From Phoronis australis (taxonomy: Eukaryota; Phoronida; Phoronidae), in contig NMRA01000007.1 in NCBI GenBank assembly GCA_002633005.1, positions 1,244,564-1,308,563 of the forward strand: a stretch of DNA of 64,000 nucleotides, written 5' to 3'. Below the pieces are notes generated by a model. That model was not told the origin of the DNA. It did not search any database and was given only the letters and a program-made list of their open reading frames with translations. Positions 44,801 to 59,800 of this stretch are shown piece by piece (the first letter of the stretch is position 1; every line of letters starts with the position of its first letter). Made by a program: the position numbers and the translations under genes.

Positions 44801-47800
44801 GTTAGTACAAATGATTTGCTGACGGTACATGTAATGCTCGAACGATTGATTCATACACACGATTATTTGTTCTTATGTATAATGTTGAGGGTTTGTACAT
44901 ATGACTGCATGGTTTGAGCAGATCAAACTGGTCCCAACGTAGGATTCGAAATTCGTTATTCCTACACTCCATGATAAACCCAAACGTGCAATTACACCGC
45001 CTTATGGTATCCATATCTCGAGAACGGCAACATTGTCCAGTTCTGAAGAATGCTTGGTTATTTCCATTATTATGCTCAATCAAGTAATATGCCACAGACA
45101 TATAAAATGCACATAATTATAACATAAATTATTATAATAGAAATTTAGTAAAAATCACGATTTTGCCCAGCTATGATCAACAACAAAGATGTAGAAATTG
45201 CTTGATTGTTTGGACAAATTTTAGTACACTTCCCAGCAAAATGTTCTCTGGAACAATGCAACAAATACACATTTACCTTTCAAATATGTACAAAGGCCCT
45301 TTATGAGGCCAATTCTTACCTTGTTCAGCGTTGGAGACTGGGTCATCGCCATCAGTCTCATCCTTGAAGACAGGGTTGTCATAAGCATGGCCGGACTTTC
45401 TGTCCTCTTTAATGAGTGTCCCACCTTTGTTTCCTGGAAGACAGGGAAAAGACATGAAGTCACATAAGCAGGAACCTGATCATACACCTGTGATGGAACA
45501 TATTGCAAAAATGTTCATCGTTGACACTTCAGTGACAAATGTCTTCTTCTATAAAAAGTGCATATTTTTCTGCCCGAATACATCAGCAGATACCAGTGAA
45601 ACTGACGATCCACCATTGCCCTAAGTAAATTAAGTCTTGCACATTTGATTAGAGAGGCACTGGCACCTTTAAGAAAGTCCCAATTACATGAAGAGGGTGT
45701 GTTCAAAAGTGAACATTTTGAAATTTTGAATATGGCTGTTAAGCTAAACACGGGCATAAACCAGGATTGGACAGTAGTTACAAGAAGTAGGCTCAAGGCC
45801 TCTTGACTACAACCGCCAGTTCTTGTTGTTATAATTTTCTGTCTCCCACGTTAAGGAACATGAATAAAACATAGCAGTGTTATGATCCACAGAGGTCAGT
45901 GTCCCCCAGCATTCATAACAGCAGTTTCTTGACAAATGATACTTGGGGTATTCATTAAATCTAAAACCTGTCTTGTTCCTCAAAGCTCCAGGACTGTTGA
46001 CTTTCATTGAAAGGAATGTATGACAAGGTTAATATGTTTTCAAGAGCCTCATGGTGTCCGCTATGAATACATACTTTATAAATCATCTTTTCATTCACAT
46101 TATAATTTAAATTACACTTTTAAAACTGTCCAAGAAAAAAATGCTTTTTAACATTAAAAATGGTGGTACTACCATTACAGAAACTTAATTCCCAGCTGGT
46201 TTTCACCGGGCAAGTTGGTTGTTAAAAGTACTGCAGTATAATCTCGCTAATTTAGGACACAATTTGGTGGGCAATTGAAATTTTGTTTTTAATTTTTTTC
46301 ATAGAAGATAAATAGCTACTATCACACAATACCTTGAGAAATTACTAGCATTCGAAATTATATAAGACTAGCCGTTACCCGTGCCTTTCGCACAGGTAGC
46401 AGCTAGTGGGAAACGTAGAGGGAAATACATGAAGAAACTCCTAAGAGTGAACATTAGTGTTCATCGCAAAAGACAGGAATACTTCTTGAAAGGCCATGTT
46501 CAAAGCTTCAAGCAGAATTTCAGTCACTGTCAGATTTTAGTAGGCAAGGTGTGCGGCTGCGGGATTATTTTTCTCCAGGCAGTTCAAATTTCTTTCCAGA
46601 ACATTTCATCCTGCCATAACACAAAGTACAGTAATCAGATATTATTTAAAGTGAAAACTAAGAATGCATTTATAATACTGTATAATAGACAAAATATATA
46701 GATGTATTTACAAAAGTTGCATCATAAATGTACATACTGAGGTAGAAAGCCAGCTAGCTGTATGAAGACTATCGTCAACATACAGCTAGGTAGCTGTGTG
46801 TAGAGCTCCGTTAGACACCGAAATTTCACACAATCCCGGTGCTTAGCTCAGTTGTCACCTCGGCGTGAAACTTAGAGCTAACAACCTACAGGGACGCATG
46901 CAGAATCTGGGAATGAACCGACATTCACCTTGTCCGTTACAGCCGTTTATAGAAGTAAAACGATAATCTAATAAACGTATTTTTCGTAATTCTCTGTGGT
47001 CGTTTTGAAAACAGTGCATACTTGTGACATGCGCACGTATTCGCAATTTCCGAAAATTTTGCGATATCTCTCGAGTGTTTTTCTGAAATTGGGTTTTCTG
47101 ATAATAAAATAGTAAAAACTTGTAATGAAATGAAACCACTTGCGATTGTTATGGCATGTTTGCAACTTTGCATTTGATTGAATAACATGGAAATTGGCCA
47201 ACAGGAGATGCAATGGCGCCCAAAGAGCGCATCGCAAATTTAGCAGCAGAATACCGGAACCTACAGGGACGCATGCAGAATAATGAACCCGACATTCACC
47301 TTGCCCATTAGAGTCGTTTATAGAAGTAAAACGATAATCTAATAAACGTATTTTTCGTAATTCTCCGCTTTTTGTAACAAAGGAAAATCTGTGGTCATTT
47401 TGAAAACAGTGCATACTTGTGACATGCGCATGTACGCGCCATTTACGAAAATTTTGCAATATCTCGAGTTTTTTTCTGAAATTGGGTTTTCTGATAATAA
47501 AATAGTAAAAACTTGTAATGAAATGAAACCACTTGCGATTGTTATGGCATGTTCGCAAACTTGCATTTGATTGAATAACATGGAAATTGGCCAACAGGTG
47601 ATGCAATGGCACCCAAAGAACGCATCGCAAATTTAGCAGCAGACTACCAGTAACTGAAGAATGCCAATTTTCCAACAGCAGGATAAATAATTTAGTTTAC
47701 TCAAGGAAGAGTAAGAATTTTTAAATGAGGCCTCATTAATTTTGGCGGCGACAGGCCCGATGAATTATATACATGACAGAAGCCGGAGGAAGTGAAATTA

Positions 47801-50800
47801 AGCCGACGGAGTGACGTCACCCAGGCCAGTACGAAACTGGCCACCCTCCCTCCGCGTCCGCCAAAAAAAACGGCTCGCAAGAAAAAAATAGAACACCTCG
47901 AATCCAAATAGGGGGCCGGTGCAATACCTGGGACCAAGGCGGTGCCGAAACGGGCGCAACGAAGGACTGCAGTGGAGTGGGAGAGATGGAGTTTGTGCAA
48001 ACGATGCATTTTATATAATAGATGATCGCAAATATGAAAAATGCAAATTTCAGCAATTTTTTCCACACAATATTGGTGAGATTTTGCCGTCCATACAGAT
48101 ACTGCTATAAAATGGGATAGTTTGCTTGAAAATGCTGACTTAAGCCATGATCAGCATACATACCGTAAGCACACTATTACTTGCAGATGCTGAGACAGTC
48201 TGACAAGGCATGTGGGAGAGTCTTCTCACTTTTTTAAAACGAGGGCCTGTGGTCCCCATCAAAGTGTGGCAATTACGTTTTTAAAAAGATTAAAAAATTC
48301 AACCTAATTTACTTTCTAGTGTTTAAGTAAGCATTTCTGAGAGATGCAAAACTAATTTTTGCGTGTTTTCCACAGATTGATAACGGCATCTAGTCTGAGG
48401 TATGGAACAGACATTGCTGAGCAAGTCAGAATAAACCACACATAACGTAAAATTGCCGTGAGGACTTGACAGGGACCTCAGGGGTTTCACACTCCACTGA
48501 TTTATCCACATTATTTTGAAAACGCTTTGCCCAGTCGCACATTGTGTGTCATAAAAGAGATAAGCATACCAGCAGCTGACGCAGCAAGTAGAACTACTCT
48601 CGTTTATCACATTGGTGTAGACACACAGTTGAACTATTGTTTTCTGTAGACCCCAGACCGTCCCGAGTTGCACCACATACCAACTCGGGACGGTCTCTCA
48701 CGACGATTAAGCGTTATGTATGCCTGGCTTCCAAATAGAGGCAGTGGTGTTCATGACTGCTGTCAGGTAGACTAACTCACCCTATGGGTATTTCAGTGAG
48801 CAACTTAAACTATTGCATTGTTTCCTGAGCACCTAGCAAACAATGGACTGTTTTCAATCAAACATATCTTCTGTACACCTCATTCTACTCTAAACCAGGT
48901 TAAAATTCCATTGTTTGTTCCTGAGATGTTTTGTCTGGTTGATAGGTATCAAAGGTACCAAGAAGGTTGATGGTTTCATTGAGGTATGGTATGTGGAGAC
49001 TACTTGCAAATATGTTGAGTGTGAATGCCCATCTAAAGCCTGAATTCAGAGTTCAATGAATAGCTCTGGGTGGTTATATCAGACAGATGCTTTGCTGATA
49101 ATGTCAAAGAATTCGCAATTTTAAGCTTCACAAATAATTTGAAATATGGAGACAGTGAGTGCCCACAGGGAAACTAGGTCGCAAGCTCATTGCATAGAGA
49201 TCTTATAGATAGGCGTATCCATTTATTTTTCTTTCTTATAATAAAGATAGTGGGAAGCATTTATAGGTAACTGACTGATGTGCGCCCAAGGTACAATATC
49301 CTTGCGACCTAAAGATGCAACAAAGGAAAACAATCGTAGTACCACATAGGCGATAACCATGCAACAACGCGCAAAAGCGTCTCACGGATATCGCAAGTTA
49401 AACAATAGCTTGCGTTATTCATATATCATTTGGCATGGGTGACCATGAATATAAGAACAACATGAACACTAGGAGTAATTCACACATTTCTGGAGACAGA
49501 TATGTTCTGTTTAGTTTAATTAGTTTAATCATCAGAAACAAACACATACATTGAATTTTCAGCAATTGTTTCTGAGCGAAGATATTTTCAACAAAAATGT
49601 GAAAATAATGAAATACATAGTAAATTTATTTTGTTTGATTAAATACTTTTCAGATGTAGTAATTTATTGACATGAACATGTTCATATATAAAGATACAAG
49701 ACAAAAATAAAGAAACAGCATTATCAACTATAAAAAACAAGATAACAGAAATACTCGGAAATTTGACTTAAAAAAACTACATTTCCCCTTTTAGCAGGCT
49801 AAAAATGATAATCGAATCGGGTTTTTTGCTCTCATAAAATCAGTCTCATGATAATATCCATTTCCATCAGCTACTCAAGAAAGGGTTTCAGAGTTTATTG
49901 GGGTCAGCCAGCTCTAATTTGCGAATTAAAAAATGGCATATGCATGCATTGCCTGTGTCTTGCGTTAACAGCTCATTTGACAACAATAAAGATCAGAGGA
50001 GCATGGCAATGATTTTATACCGAAAATTGATTCGGTTGAAAACTCAACATTGACAGCTAAACTGCACTGAAAAGCACTTTCAGTGATATTCCTGTGAAAT
50101 GACTAAGCCCAATCTCCCATTCTGATTTCCCACACATGACTTTGGAGGTGTTGCGACTAGATTTTTCGAGCTAAAATGTCCGTATAGGAACACGTGCAGG
50201 ACAACTGAGGAGTGCAGACTGTCGTTCACAAGTCATCAACATCAAAAAAGTTGAATTAAAAAAGTAGAGCAAAAAGACAACCCTTTAGAATGCTGTGTAT
50301 TGTAGTATCCGATGCCAAGACCAGGAAACTTTTCATAGAGTTTCTGATTTACAATAAAGTGGCTAAAAACCCATGTTCCGTCCAAAATTCAAACTTTGTG
50401 TTAGAGCACTTACCACTATTAAATTGTACCAAATTCTTTCATACTGATTTCTGGATTTGCAAAAAGGGAAACCATTAATTATTTGGTGAGACTATTCTTG
50501 CACATAAAATAACATGCTCTGACAAACCAACTGGCAGGGCTTGGTCTCAAGCATAACGAACTGTTAGTTCTTTCACAAAGCCTCAAAATTTTCTCAGTTT
50601 TGACAGAGCAACATCTTGAGACCAATTCGTTATGGTAAACGGTCTGCATTAAAGCTGGTTTTGTGATCCAAGATGGCTTTACTACCACCTTTATCCCTCA
50701 TTACTAGCCTATTTCCTCCAACAGGCAGATGTATCTAAGATACAGCATTGTTTTCCACACTCAAAAATTCAAACTTGTCACGTTTATAATCACTTTGAAA

Positions 50801-53800
50801 ACTTAGTCGGTGTGCAGAGCGAGCATATCATAGCAAACACACAAAAATGATACTTTTTAGTTCAAAATGAAAAAACTAATTGTGTATCGTGCTATTTAAA
50901 CATGTTGGAGGTGAAATCAAATGGGTCGCAGAGTCCTGTTAAAACAGGTCATGGAGAGCACTGATACAGATGGTATGTGGTCATGGCCTGAAATTCCATA
51001 GTTTAATCTCCAACAATGATGGTTTATAGGAAATTACCTGTATGCAGGTAACAATGAACTAATAGCAAGAACAGGGAAACCCTACATTTGAACTGCGAAA
51101 TGGAATTTCATTGCAGGATAAGAACACTATTCCTAACCTAGCAATAGTTGACATGCTGAATAAACAATCTAGATCTCTTTTCATTAATACATTATTAACA
51201 TATCAAACAGGTATGGAATCATTTTCTACTTGTTCACCTTTACAAGGAAAGATAAGATCAATGAATATTGATACATTCTGATCAATACTTGACATATCAA
51301 CATAGGCCTGAAGGCGTATTAGCACAAGTGTCGTTTTTATTACTTAGTGAATTATGTGAAAACTATATTATAATTCAATCACTTAGAGAAGCAGTTTTTG
51401 TTACACTTGACATTAACCAGTAGTACATGTGACACACAGCAATTGGATAGCAGCACCTGCATATCTGGCATTAAACAATAAGCACTGCCTGAACTTGAGT
51501 AACTGAGGGTGTAATTTCACCAGAGCCTTCCTACAAAACCACTTTGTTCTTGTAAATTTGTAGCAGTAGTTGATCAATAATGTTGTAACGAACCTAGGGG
51601 TTCCCTTCTTAATCTCTCAAGCAACTAAAACAGTAAACTGTGATGGTATATTTATATAAAGATAACAATTGTTACACCAATGAATGAGAAGCGAAGGTAC
51701 GTAAAAAGTGTGTAATTTCTACTGATTCAATCAGCATGACAGTAATTGTTGTGATAATATAAAATACACATCCATTAATTCTAGCCAACCAAGTTCTGGT
51801 TGTAAATCAGTGCTGTAATGGTAAAATTAGAGGCAAGTAGGCGCCCGAAGTCCACCATATCACCTCGAGCACTGAAGGTAACTTACGGTGCATAGGCACT
51901 ACGTTCAAATGCCAAAAGGTGGTTGGGTGGTCCTACTTGCGCCTACGCCCCAATACAGCACTGTTGTTAATTAACATGCGTACTTTTGACTTTGTTTGAA
52001 AGGACTCACTCATTTGGGAATAGTGCATTGAGGAAGACCTGACTCCACGCAAATCATCAAGGACAACAGGTAAAAACAAGAGCAAGGAAGGGTTGTTTGT
52101 CTTTTAAGAAGCAGTGGCATTAATTTTTTTCTCAACAAGCCACCTGCTGACCATGACACAGAATTGTCAAGCCTAGACAGGTGGAAGGAAACAAGTGAAC
52201 TTTAGCTGTATTATCAGTCCATGTTACTTGTGAAAGTCTATTACCATAAGTGAAAACTATTAGATCATCTCATACTACAGGTGCGGATCCAGGATTTTGA
52301 GTTCGGGGGGGGCATGGCAGCGTATTAGCCAGGATTTTGCCCATCAGACATTCGCACGGCTGAACTGACAAATGGAATCTGGGCGAATTTTAAGGGGGGG
52401 CATAGCCCCCTCCCCCCAAATCCGCCACTGTGGTGTATTAATTATAGTAAAATCTGACCAATTTAGGACACAATATGGCAGACAAGACAGGTTCTGTTCA
52501 TGAAAGATACCATAGCTACCATTATAAAATGCTTTGAGATTGGCAGTCCCAACAAGTGAGAAGCACTTCAAAAATGAAAATATCGAATTCAATAATTATA
52601 ATAATTTGAAAATGGCAAGGTTATACCACGCACAAACATTTTGTGTATAACTGTCACCACTATCTGGCTAACACTGTACCATACTTTGCATGTAAGTTAC
52701 TATGAATCTTACGCCGTTGCTAGAATGTAATCAAAGGCAGTGAAAGAAAATCCCAATTTTATTTTTAGCTTGTTATATTTCATTCATCAGTGTGTGAAAA
52801 CCATTCACAGTTGCCACACTCATCAGATGTCAGAACATATGTTAGCCTGAGCAATTAGGAAATTTTTCACTGCCTGTACATTAGGAAAACCTTCACTGAG
52901 TCTGTATACAAGGATAAACACACAATGCAAAAACATATGCTGTAAAGAAAGACATCGTAATTTTCCAATTTTTAAATTACAGGACGTAGCTAAAGGATTA
53001 TCAAGTTAAACCAGCTTCGAAGGGGTTACTAACTCTTTGGCACATTTTGGTTAGGATCAGGGAGGATTAAAGGGAGGGGGCAACGGGGCCAAGGCCCTCC
53101 CCTAAAATTCTCCCAGATTCCATTTGGCAGTTTGAGGGTTCAAATATCTGACAGGCAAAATCCTGGCTATTACTCTGCCCTGACCTCCCCACACTCAAAA
53201 TCCTAGATCCGCCCCTGAGAATAATACATAAATAAGGCTAAAACCTACAGTGAAGAACAGAGCCTTTTCTCAAAACTTAATCTAACTGCAAAACCATTTT
53301 TTGTAAGTATGAATTCAGTGAATTCAAAGTTAAAATTTTAAGAGTGGAATCTTGAGATCTTCCAATCTAAATTACTTGCCAACCTCTCAATCTTATCAAT
53401 TTTGACATATTACACAACTCTTACTCACCAAGTGAATTCCTGTACCCCCATCATGTTTAGATAACTCCTCATCACTCAATTTGAAATACCCCAGGTGTGT
53501 ATCAGAGGTAGATCCCTGTTCAAATCACTTCACACAAGAACACAATATGATTGTCCCATGTCATACCCCTTATGATACCAGTAAAATTCTAGTTTCTTGC
53601 TGTGTAGGCATACAGGATTCAGTACAAAGATTTTATTTTTATTGAATAACGAGGTGTGAAATTAGATAGATATTACAGTAACAAACACAATTGAGGACCT
53701 TCCATGCTGCTTTTGTGGGGATAGTGATGCTTTTTTTGGTCCTGCCATTGGAGTAATTTATGTTAAAATCTCAGCAAACTATTGCAAGAAGATTACTTTG

Positions 53801-56800
53801 ATCAAAAGTAGACAGGAATCGACACAGCCTTCTTTCTCTGGTTGCAAAAATAGATGGTGAGATAATGACACAAGATATTCAAGTCTTCAAATATGCATTC
53901 TTTCTTAACAGGTAACTTAACTTGAGCTGGGTTAAGGACCTAAATACCTCAGACACCTGATCATGTTTAACATCACAACAATCAATTACCGCAGTGATAT
54001 CAGTGCACACATAATAAGAGGCTGATCTTGAGTTACCTTCTTGGGTTACACATCAGAAAAATGTGGGTAAATGTTAGTATTACAGGTCAAGCAAACACTG
54101 TGTGTTTACTGAAGATCATTTGTAAACACTCTCTTAATAAAATATTTGGCTTTATTGTTTCTTAAAAGTGTGCCTGTTATTCACAAAGAGAAACAAAAAA
54201 CAAATTTCAGTAGAGAAAATCAGTTGCATAACAGCAGTTAGTAAGAACGGTGCCTCTCGTAAAGTGTACAATAAAAATCTTACCAATTTAGGAGAAAAAT
54301 AATAAAAGTTAAAACCTTTTCCTGTCATTCCCAACTTGTGAATGCCCTCAACTTTTCAAAATATTTTCTGGAGGTAGCTATGGTACAGAGCACAAACATG
54401 GAAATCGAACGAAGTGGACAAAAAGGTCCGCTTCAGAGAAACAAAAACTCCAAAGTAGAAAATGAGACAAAATTCCACTAAAAAGACAAGAACTACCAAA
54501 ATTCCACGAATGCACAATTCATAGCTCTGAATGTACCCCATATTCTAAAAAATTTGAGCCCTCCCATTTTTTAGGCTGGGTACACAGATATTAAAGAGTA
54601 ATTATATTCTTTAGAAATGCATATGCATCGTCCATGAATGGCCACAGCCAGAAGAGAAACTTGCAGCAGTATATTCAAATAACCTGATTAACGAGGCTTA
54701 TAAGGGACCACTATACAAGATACATACGACCAGCACATTTCTGAAGGCAATTCATCTTGTGGCATACCTCTCCTAATGCAAACGAACAACATACATATTG
54801 CATAAGTACAGGTCAAAATAAATTGCAGGAAAAATACTTGGTGTCAAGTGCGACAATGCGTGATCTTGCCCAGCTTGTAAAAATAACTATGCGTTTGTGT
54901 TTCTGCCCTGCTATAAGATAAAGTACTGATTTATCAGCAGAAATATTGTTCTCATCTATATTTCGATTTCATTTCCATAACAACAACTCTTTAACTTCAC
55001 AATCCTGGGTTGTGTTCCATAAAACAAGTTTCGTGCCAGAAAGCGAGATCACTCCGTTTTCACAACTGAGATATCACTAAGTACAACAAGGAAAACACCA
55101 TGACCATAGCTTTTTACTCCTGTCTAATGACTACAGAACACACCTACCTATATATATTTCATAAATGAGAAAAATATATCCAAGACAACTCTCAATTCAA
55201 GATTGCATGACTGGCATGACCCTCCTTTCATAAAAAACAACTGTTGACTGGAATGCATTTCTTACCTTAGTAAACAAGAAAAAGAAAACGAAGAAAATTC
55301 AGTTGATGATCGCATGATTGGTGGCTATAAACGCATACTTCATCACAAAAAACCTGTTGATTAGACCACTTACACTCTGAAATAGGTCCAAAATGTTAGT
55401 TAGTCAAAACTGGTCAACCTCGCCTAGGAACCAGTAATTTCCTAGACCTCACCAACCACTCACTTCAGTGACCACCATTTTGCCAAGCTACACTAGTAAG
55501 GTCTTTAGCATACATGCAAGACAATGCTCGCATTTCACTCACGTGATTTTGTGTGATTGTGCTATTCACAAACTTCCCACATGACATCTACCGAATGTTA
55601 CCTTGTATACTTCTGTTTTTTATTTATTAAGCGATGTATCTTTACAAGGTGACCACTATATCGTTTAACCATGAATGAATTTACAATCTATTCCATAACC
55701 TCATCATGAAAACACAACTATGCAGTGCAATACAGAAAACATTGTTTATCTAATCTTTAACAGAAGAGTAAACACATCTACAAAACATTCCACACCAGAC
55801 AAATTTTCATTATGTACAGAGCACAAAAAGCCCCAAGATCTAAAAAGCCTGGACAATGTATTCGACATGGTTACACATCAACGGTTTTTGAATGTTATCC
55901 AAGGACAGGCAAGGTGAATAAAAAATATGCTCACATCAAATGTCTTTTGTCCTACTGTTTGTAACCGTATTTTTACAAGTGAAAGCATGATTCTTTTGTA
56001 ACACTGAGAACTATGCAACCGTGAATCAGCTGAGTGAATAATGTATTGGCTATGAATAATATTTTCTCACCTCCCTGCATCATAGTTCACTTTCACCACA
56101 AAAGATCAGTTGAAATGCAGGAGGATAAAACAACTTCACAAGGGCAAAGGAATGGCGCTATAATCAACATGAAATGCAAAAGAAAATATGAAATATGTCA
56201 TGCCAAGGTGTGCGTTAATTACCTCTTATTTACTGCTAGCCTTTACTTCAATTTTGTGTGTGAAAATGAACAGAATTCGACCTAAAAGGAAGAATATTTC
56301 AAATTTCTGTGATCTGGGTCAAGACGTTCAGAGCTAAATGCATTTGGTGAACAGAAAACAGTTCGAGGGCAATTTTTGCTTTTCTAAACAAAGGTAAAGT
56401 TATTTATTAATGTCCAATAAAACTATTTGAGTTGCCCATGTTTGTAAAATAGAATGCAAATTCGTCAATTTCCATATCCCAAAATCGTCGCTCTTCATTT
56501 GCAAAGTTAGAAAAACACATTGTACAATTGACTTAGTTCTCAAAAGATAGGGTCGCTCGCTAACATGCTTCTGAGCCAAGTTGGACAAGTGAAGAACATT
56601 TAACTGTGCCTCATTCAGCTTTTCAATTTATTATTATCTACACTGCACCTCACTGAACAATGTTCACCAAAACTTTATCACAATGACAAATGGTAAACTA
56701 GTTTTAATGTAAAGTAGTGTGGGGTGAGTGTACGTTGAATTCGCAGCGTCATGGGTAAACACCGCAAAATCGGAGAAGGCGCTGTAGTATTCCGGAAGTG

Positions 56801-59800
56801 GCTATTGCATGGGATGGGCTAATCTTTGTGGGATGGTCTAATTGTTATATAAGCCAAATGTAGGACGCTTGTTAAGATGCACATCACCTCCAAAATACAC
56901 ATCAAATATCATAATTGAAATATATTACAAAGTTGTGAGCTGGTCAACTCATAAAAAATGCTCTCGTATTTTTATCTCCAAATAGTAGTTCTCAGAACGT
57001 CCACTCTTCACAAACTAAGAAGGACATCTCATCCATCAGACACGCCCCACTGTCTGTGATGATCAGGATAGGAATTCAATTCTCAACGTCCTATCTCAAA
57101 AACCACTTGTTGCTAATACTTTGAACAAACAGCCATAGATACAGGCTACCCATGTGGAGGGAGGGCGCTACTTGAGTTAACAACGGCAGGGACCAGCAAG
57201 AATGTCAACAGACACCCATTCCTGATCTTGGCAAGCTGCCAAGTTCAACCTCTCAGAGAGAATTCCATGCCTGGGTTTGATTATTCAGGTAAAACATGGT
57301 TATGTAATCCTTGGTAATTTCCTGTGGTGGAACCATGTGGTGTTGAATCCATTGAAGCTCCTTTGTGTTATTTCAGGCAGTGGACAGAAATGAAACTGCA
57401 TAGAAGAGTAACCACAATATCAGGTACTGAGCCATTCACCTCAACCAAAGGCTTTGAAGTGGAACTGCTGGAGATGTGTCTCAATGATTCCTTTTGCTTT
57501 ACAGGCAGGCAGAAATTTTTGGAAGTGGTATGAAGCTACAGTCGTCCTAAAAACATGCGTTATCTGGGTGCAGCAAAATTTCTTCAATTTGTAATACAAA
57601 GTGGAAAAGAAGAATTTAATTTTGTCAAATTTCTACATAAAAATAATTGAAGAGAATATTGCATTTCATTTTTGGCAAGGTTTGCACTCGTTACTATTGT
57701 GAGCATTTGCACCAATGGCATATGGTTTTGAAAAACAAGAAAATGACTTTTTGTGCAAAGATGAAGAAGCGTTTGTGCACAGTATAGACCAATGTACCAG
57801 TGATGTGTAAAAACTCATTTCAAGATATTTTCAGTGGTCAGAAAGATAACTGGGTTGTTTGTAAATGTATAAAATCCCAAATACATTGCTTTTTCTTGAA
57901 TAGGATGACATAAGTAACCTCCAGTTTAGTCAATGTCTTACTGAAGCAAAATGCCAAGTTCAATAGAAGTCAAAATCAATTGAAAATTATTTTTCAAAAT
58001 TAACTGCCAATTTTTTTATAGAATCGAGTTTGCGAAAGGTTAATACTACATTGTAGATAAATTTTCCAAATGTATATATCACACAGATAATGAGACAAAC
58101 ACCTTACAAGGGCTGCCAGTTGATAAAAATGAATCTTAAAGATAAACCTTATTTAACAGCTTTGTTATTACTAATGTTGCAGACAACTATGTCAGGAATA
58201 AATATAACAATACTGCTGTGTCTTTACAGTTGCTCTGGGGATAAATCTATCATTTACTGCAGTAGCACAAAATCTTTTGACATTTCCACTCTTTATAGCA
58301 GGCACAACTTACAATAAAGCACACAGAAAATAGTTTTTGTAAGTTTGTATTGATGTTTATATTTGATTTCTTCCTTTATGCGAAAGTTTGCATTGATGTT
58401 TAAATATGATTTATTCTTTTATTAAAATTAGTTTGCTCCCTGTTTCAAGCATTTGACTGTGGACTGCAAAGCATCTACAGAGACTGCTGAAGCATTGCAA
58501 TTGACTACATTCAGTGAATGCCATTGCATTTTAGTTTATACCTCAATGTATTATAAATCTACTTCACTTCCCAGAATTACTATAAAATTTTCTCTGGATC
58601 AATCAGTGAAAGACTTCATGATGGCGCCTCTAAATTCCAGCTATGATCCCATAAACTTCAGTTATGGATCAGCAAACCCCAGACCCATGGTATAAATCCT
58701 AAGCTTTGTCTCTAAGCTAGCCTACACAGTCGCACCAAAAAGACGCCACTGATATCCGATGACCAAACTCTGTACCCAGAGACTCAGTTACATAGCTGCA
58801 CCAGTAGTTCAGGTCTGAGTTTCAACCAATGGAGTGTGGTCACCACTTACAGAGTATTCAATGTGTGGTGTTTGTAGGCACAGTGGGAACAGGATTTGTA
58901 CCGCAGGTTTGATGTTTTCTGGTCCAAGACTGGAGTTTAAGAAATTGAATGTGGAATTTAGAGCAGTGGTGGATTTAAGGGGGGGCCGAAGGGGTACATG
59001 CCCCCCCCAAAAAAAAATTCTCCCAGATTCCATTTGGCAGTTGGGGAGTGCGAATATCTGACGGGCAAAATCCTGGCTAATACTCTGCCCTGCCCCCCCC
59101 CCCTTACTCAAAATCCTAGATCCACCCCTGTTGAGAAGCAGCCATGGAATCGTTTCCACCCCTGTCTAAGCCATATTTACTATATAAATCATTTCCTCTA
59201 CCCTTCCTCGCGCATGACAAAGGATGAGAAAATATCATCTGAATAGATAGCATGTAGATATAATATATAGTTTGGCTTGTTTCCAATTAAATTAAATATC
59301 ATATAATTCAACTTTCCTCAACTGTGACCGATAAATATAGCACAACCTAAATGTTTAAATGTTGCCCTTTAGTTGTCAAACTACTACATTTACACCATCC
59401 AAATATCTCCATGGCGAATTGTTTAATGGTCCCTTAAAATCGGGTCAATGAATATTTAATTACCCACAGGTATTTTCACCTCAACTGTGGAATTTAGAGA
59501 TTAAACTAAGTATGATGGTCCCTCATCAGTAGCCATGGGTACATTGGTGTAAAACAACTCTCACAATAGAGAAGAGAACTCTCAAGTCTTTAATTAGTCC
59601 GTTTCCAAGCAATTAACATGACTGGTTACACTACAATACTACAACTGGCCAAATATGTACATAAATCTGACAAAGAATGCCCTTGCAATACAAAATGATC
59701 CGTTATTGCTGTGTTTTATTATGTGACTTTACCACCACCAAGATAAATTAAATACTCTGACAAAAAAAAATATTGCATCTTTGCAAAATCTTAAAACTGT

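Larger units (their letters stand above)
37017..45319. other. Gene 2 intron 2
   Basis: An 8.3-kb intron. It holds two reverse-oriented copies of the CTAGTGG repeat family, an (AAT)n microsatellite, an 81-bp tandem duplication, a possible SINE relic and a GGGCG-type element end. No additional exon was identified. Confidence 0.55.

Noticed and set aside
46968-47675. 235-codon minus-strand ORF
   Set aside because: It is the translation of the tandemly duplicated repeat block. It has no start context, homology or splice partners; kept only as a low-interest finding.
50520-50645. Inverted repeat TTGGTCTCAA / TTGAGACCAA
   Set aside because: The core is only 10 bp and the neighbouring CATAACGAA matches are out of register. 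Too weak to call an element.
51835-51955. Possible small MITE with CAAGTAGG near both ends
   Set aside because: The end similarity is short and not in a consistent inverted alignment, and no second copy was noticed.
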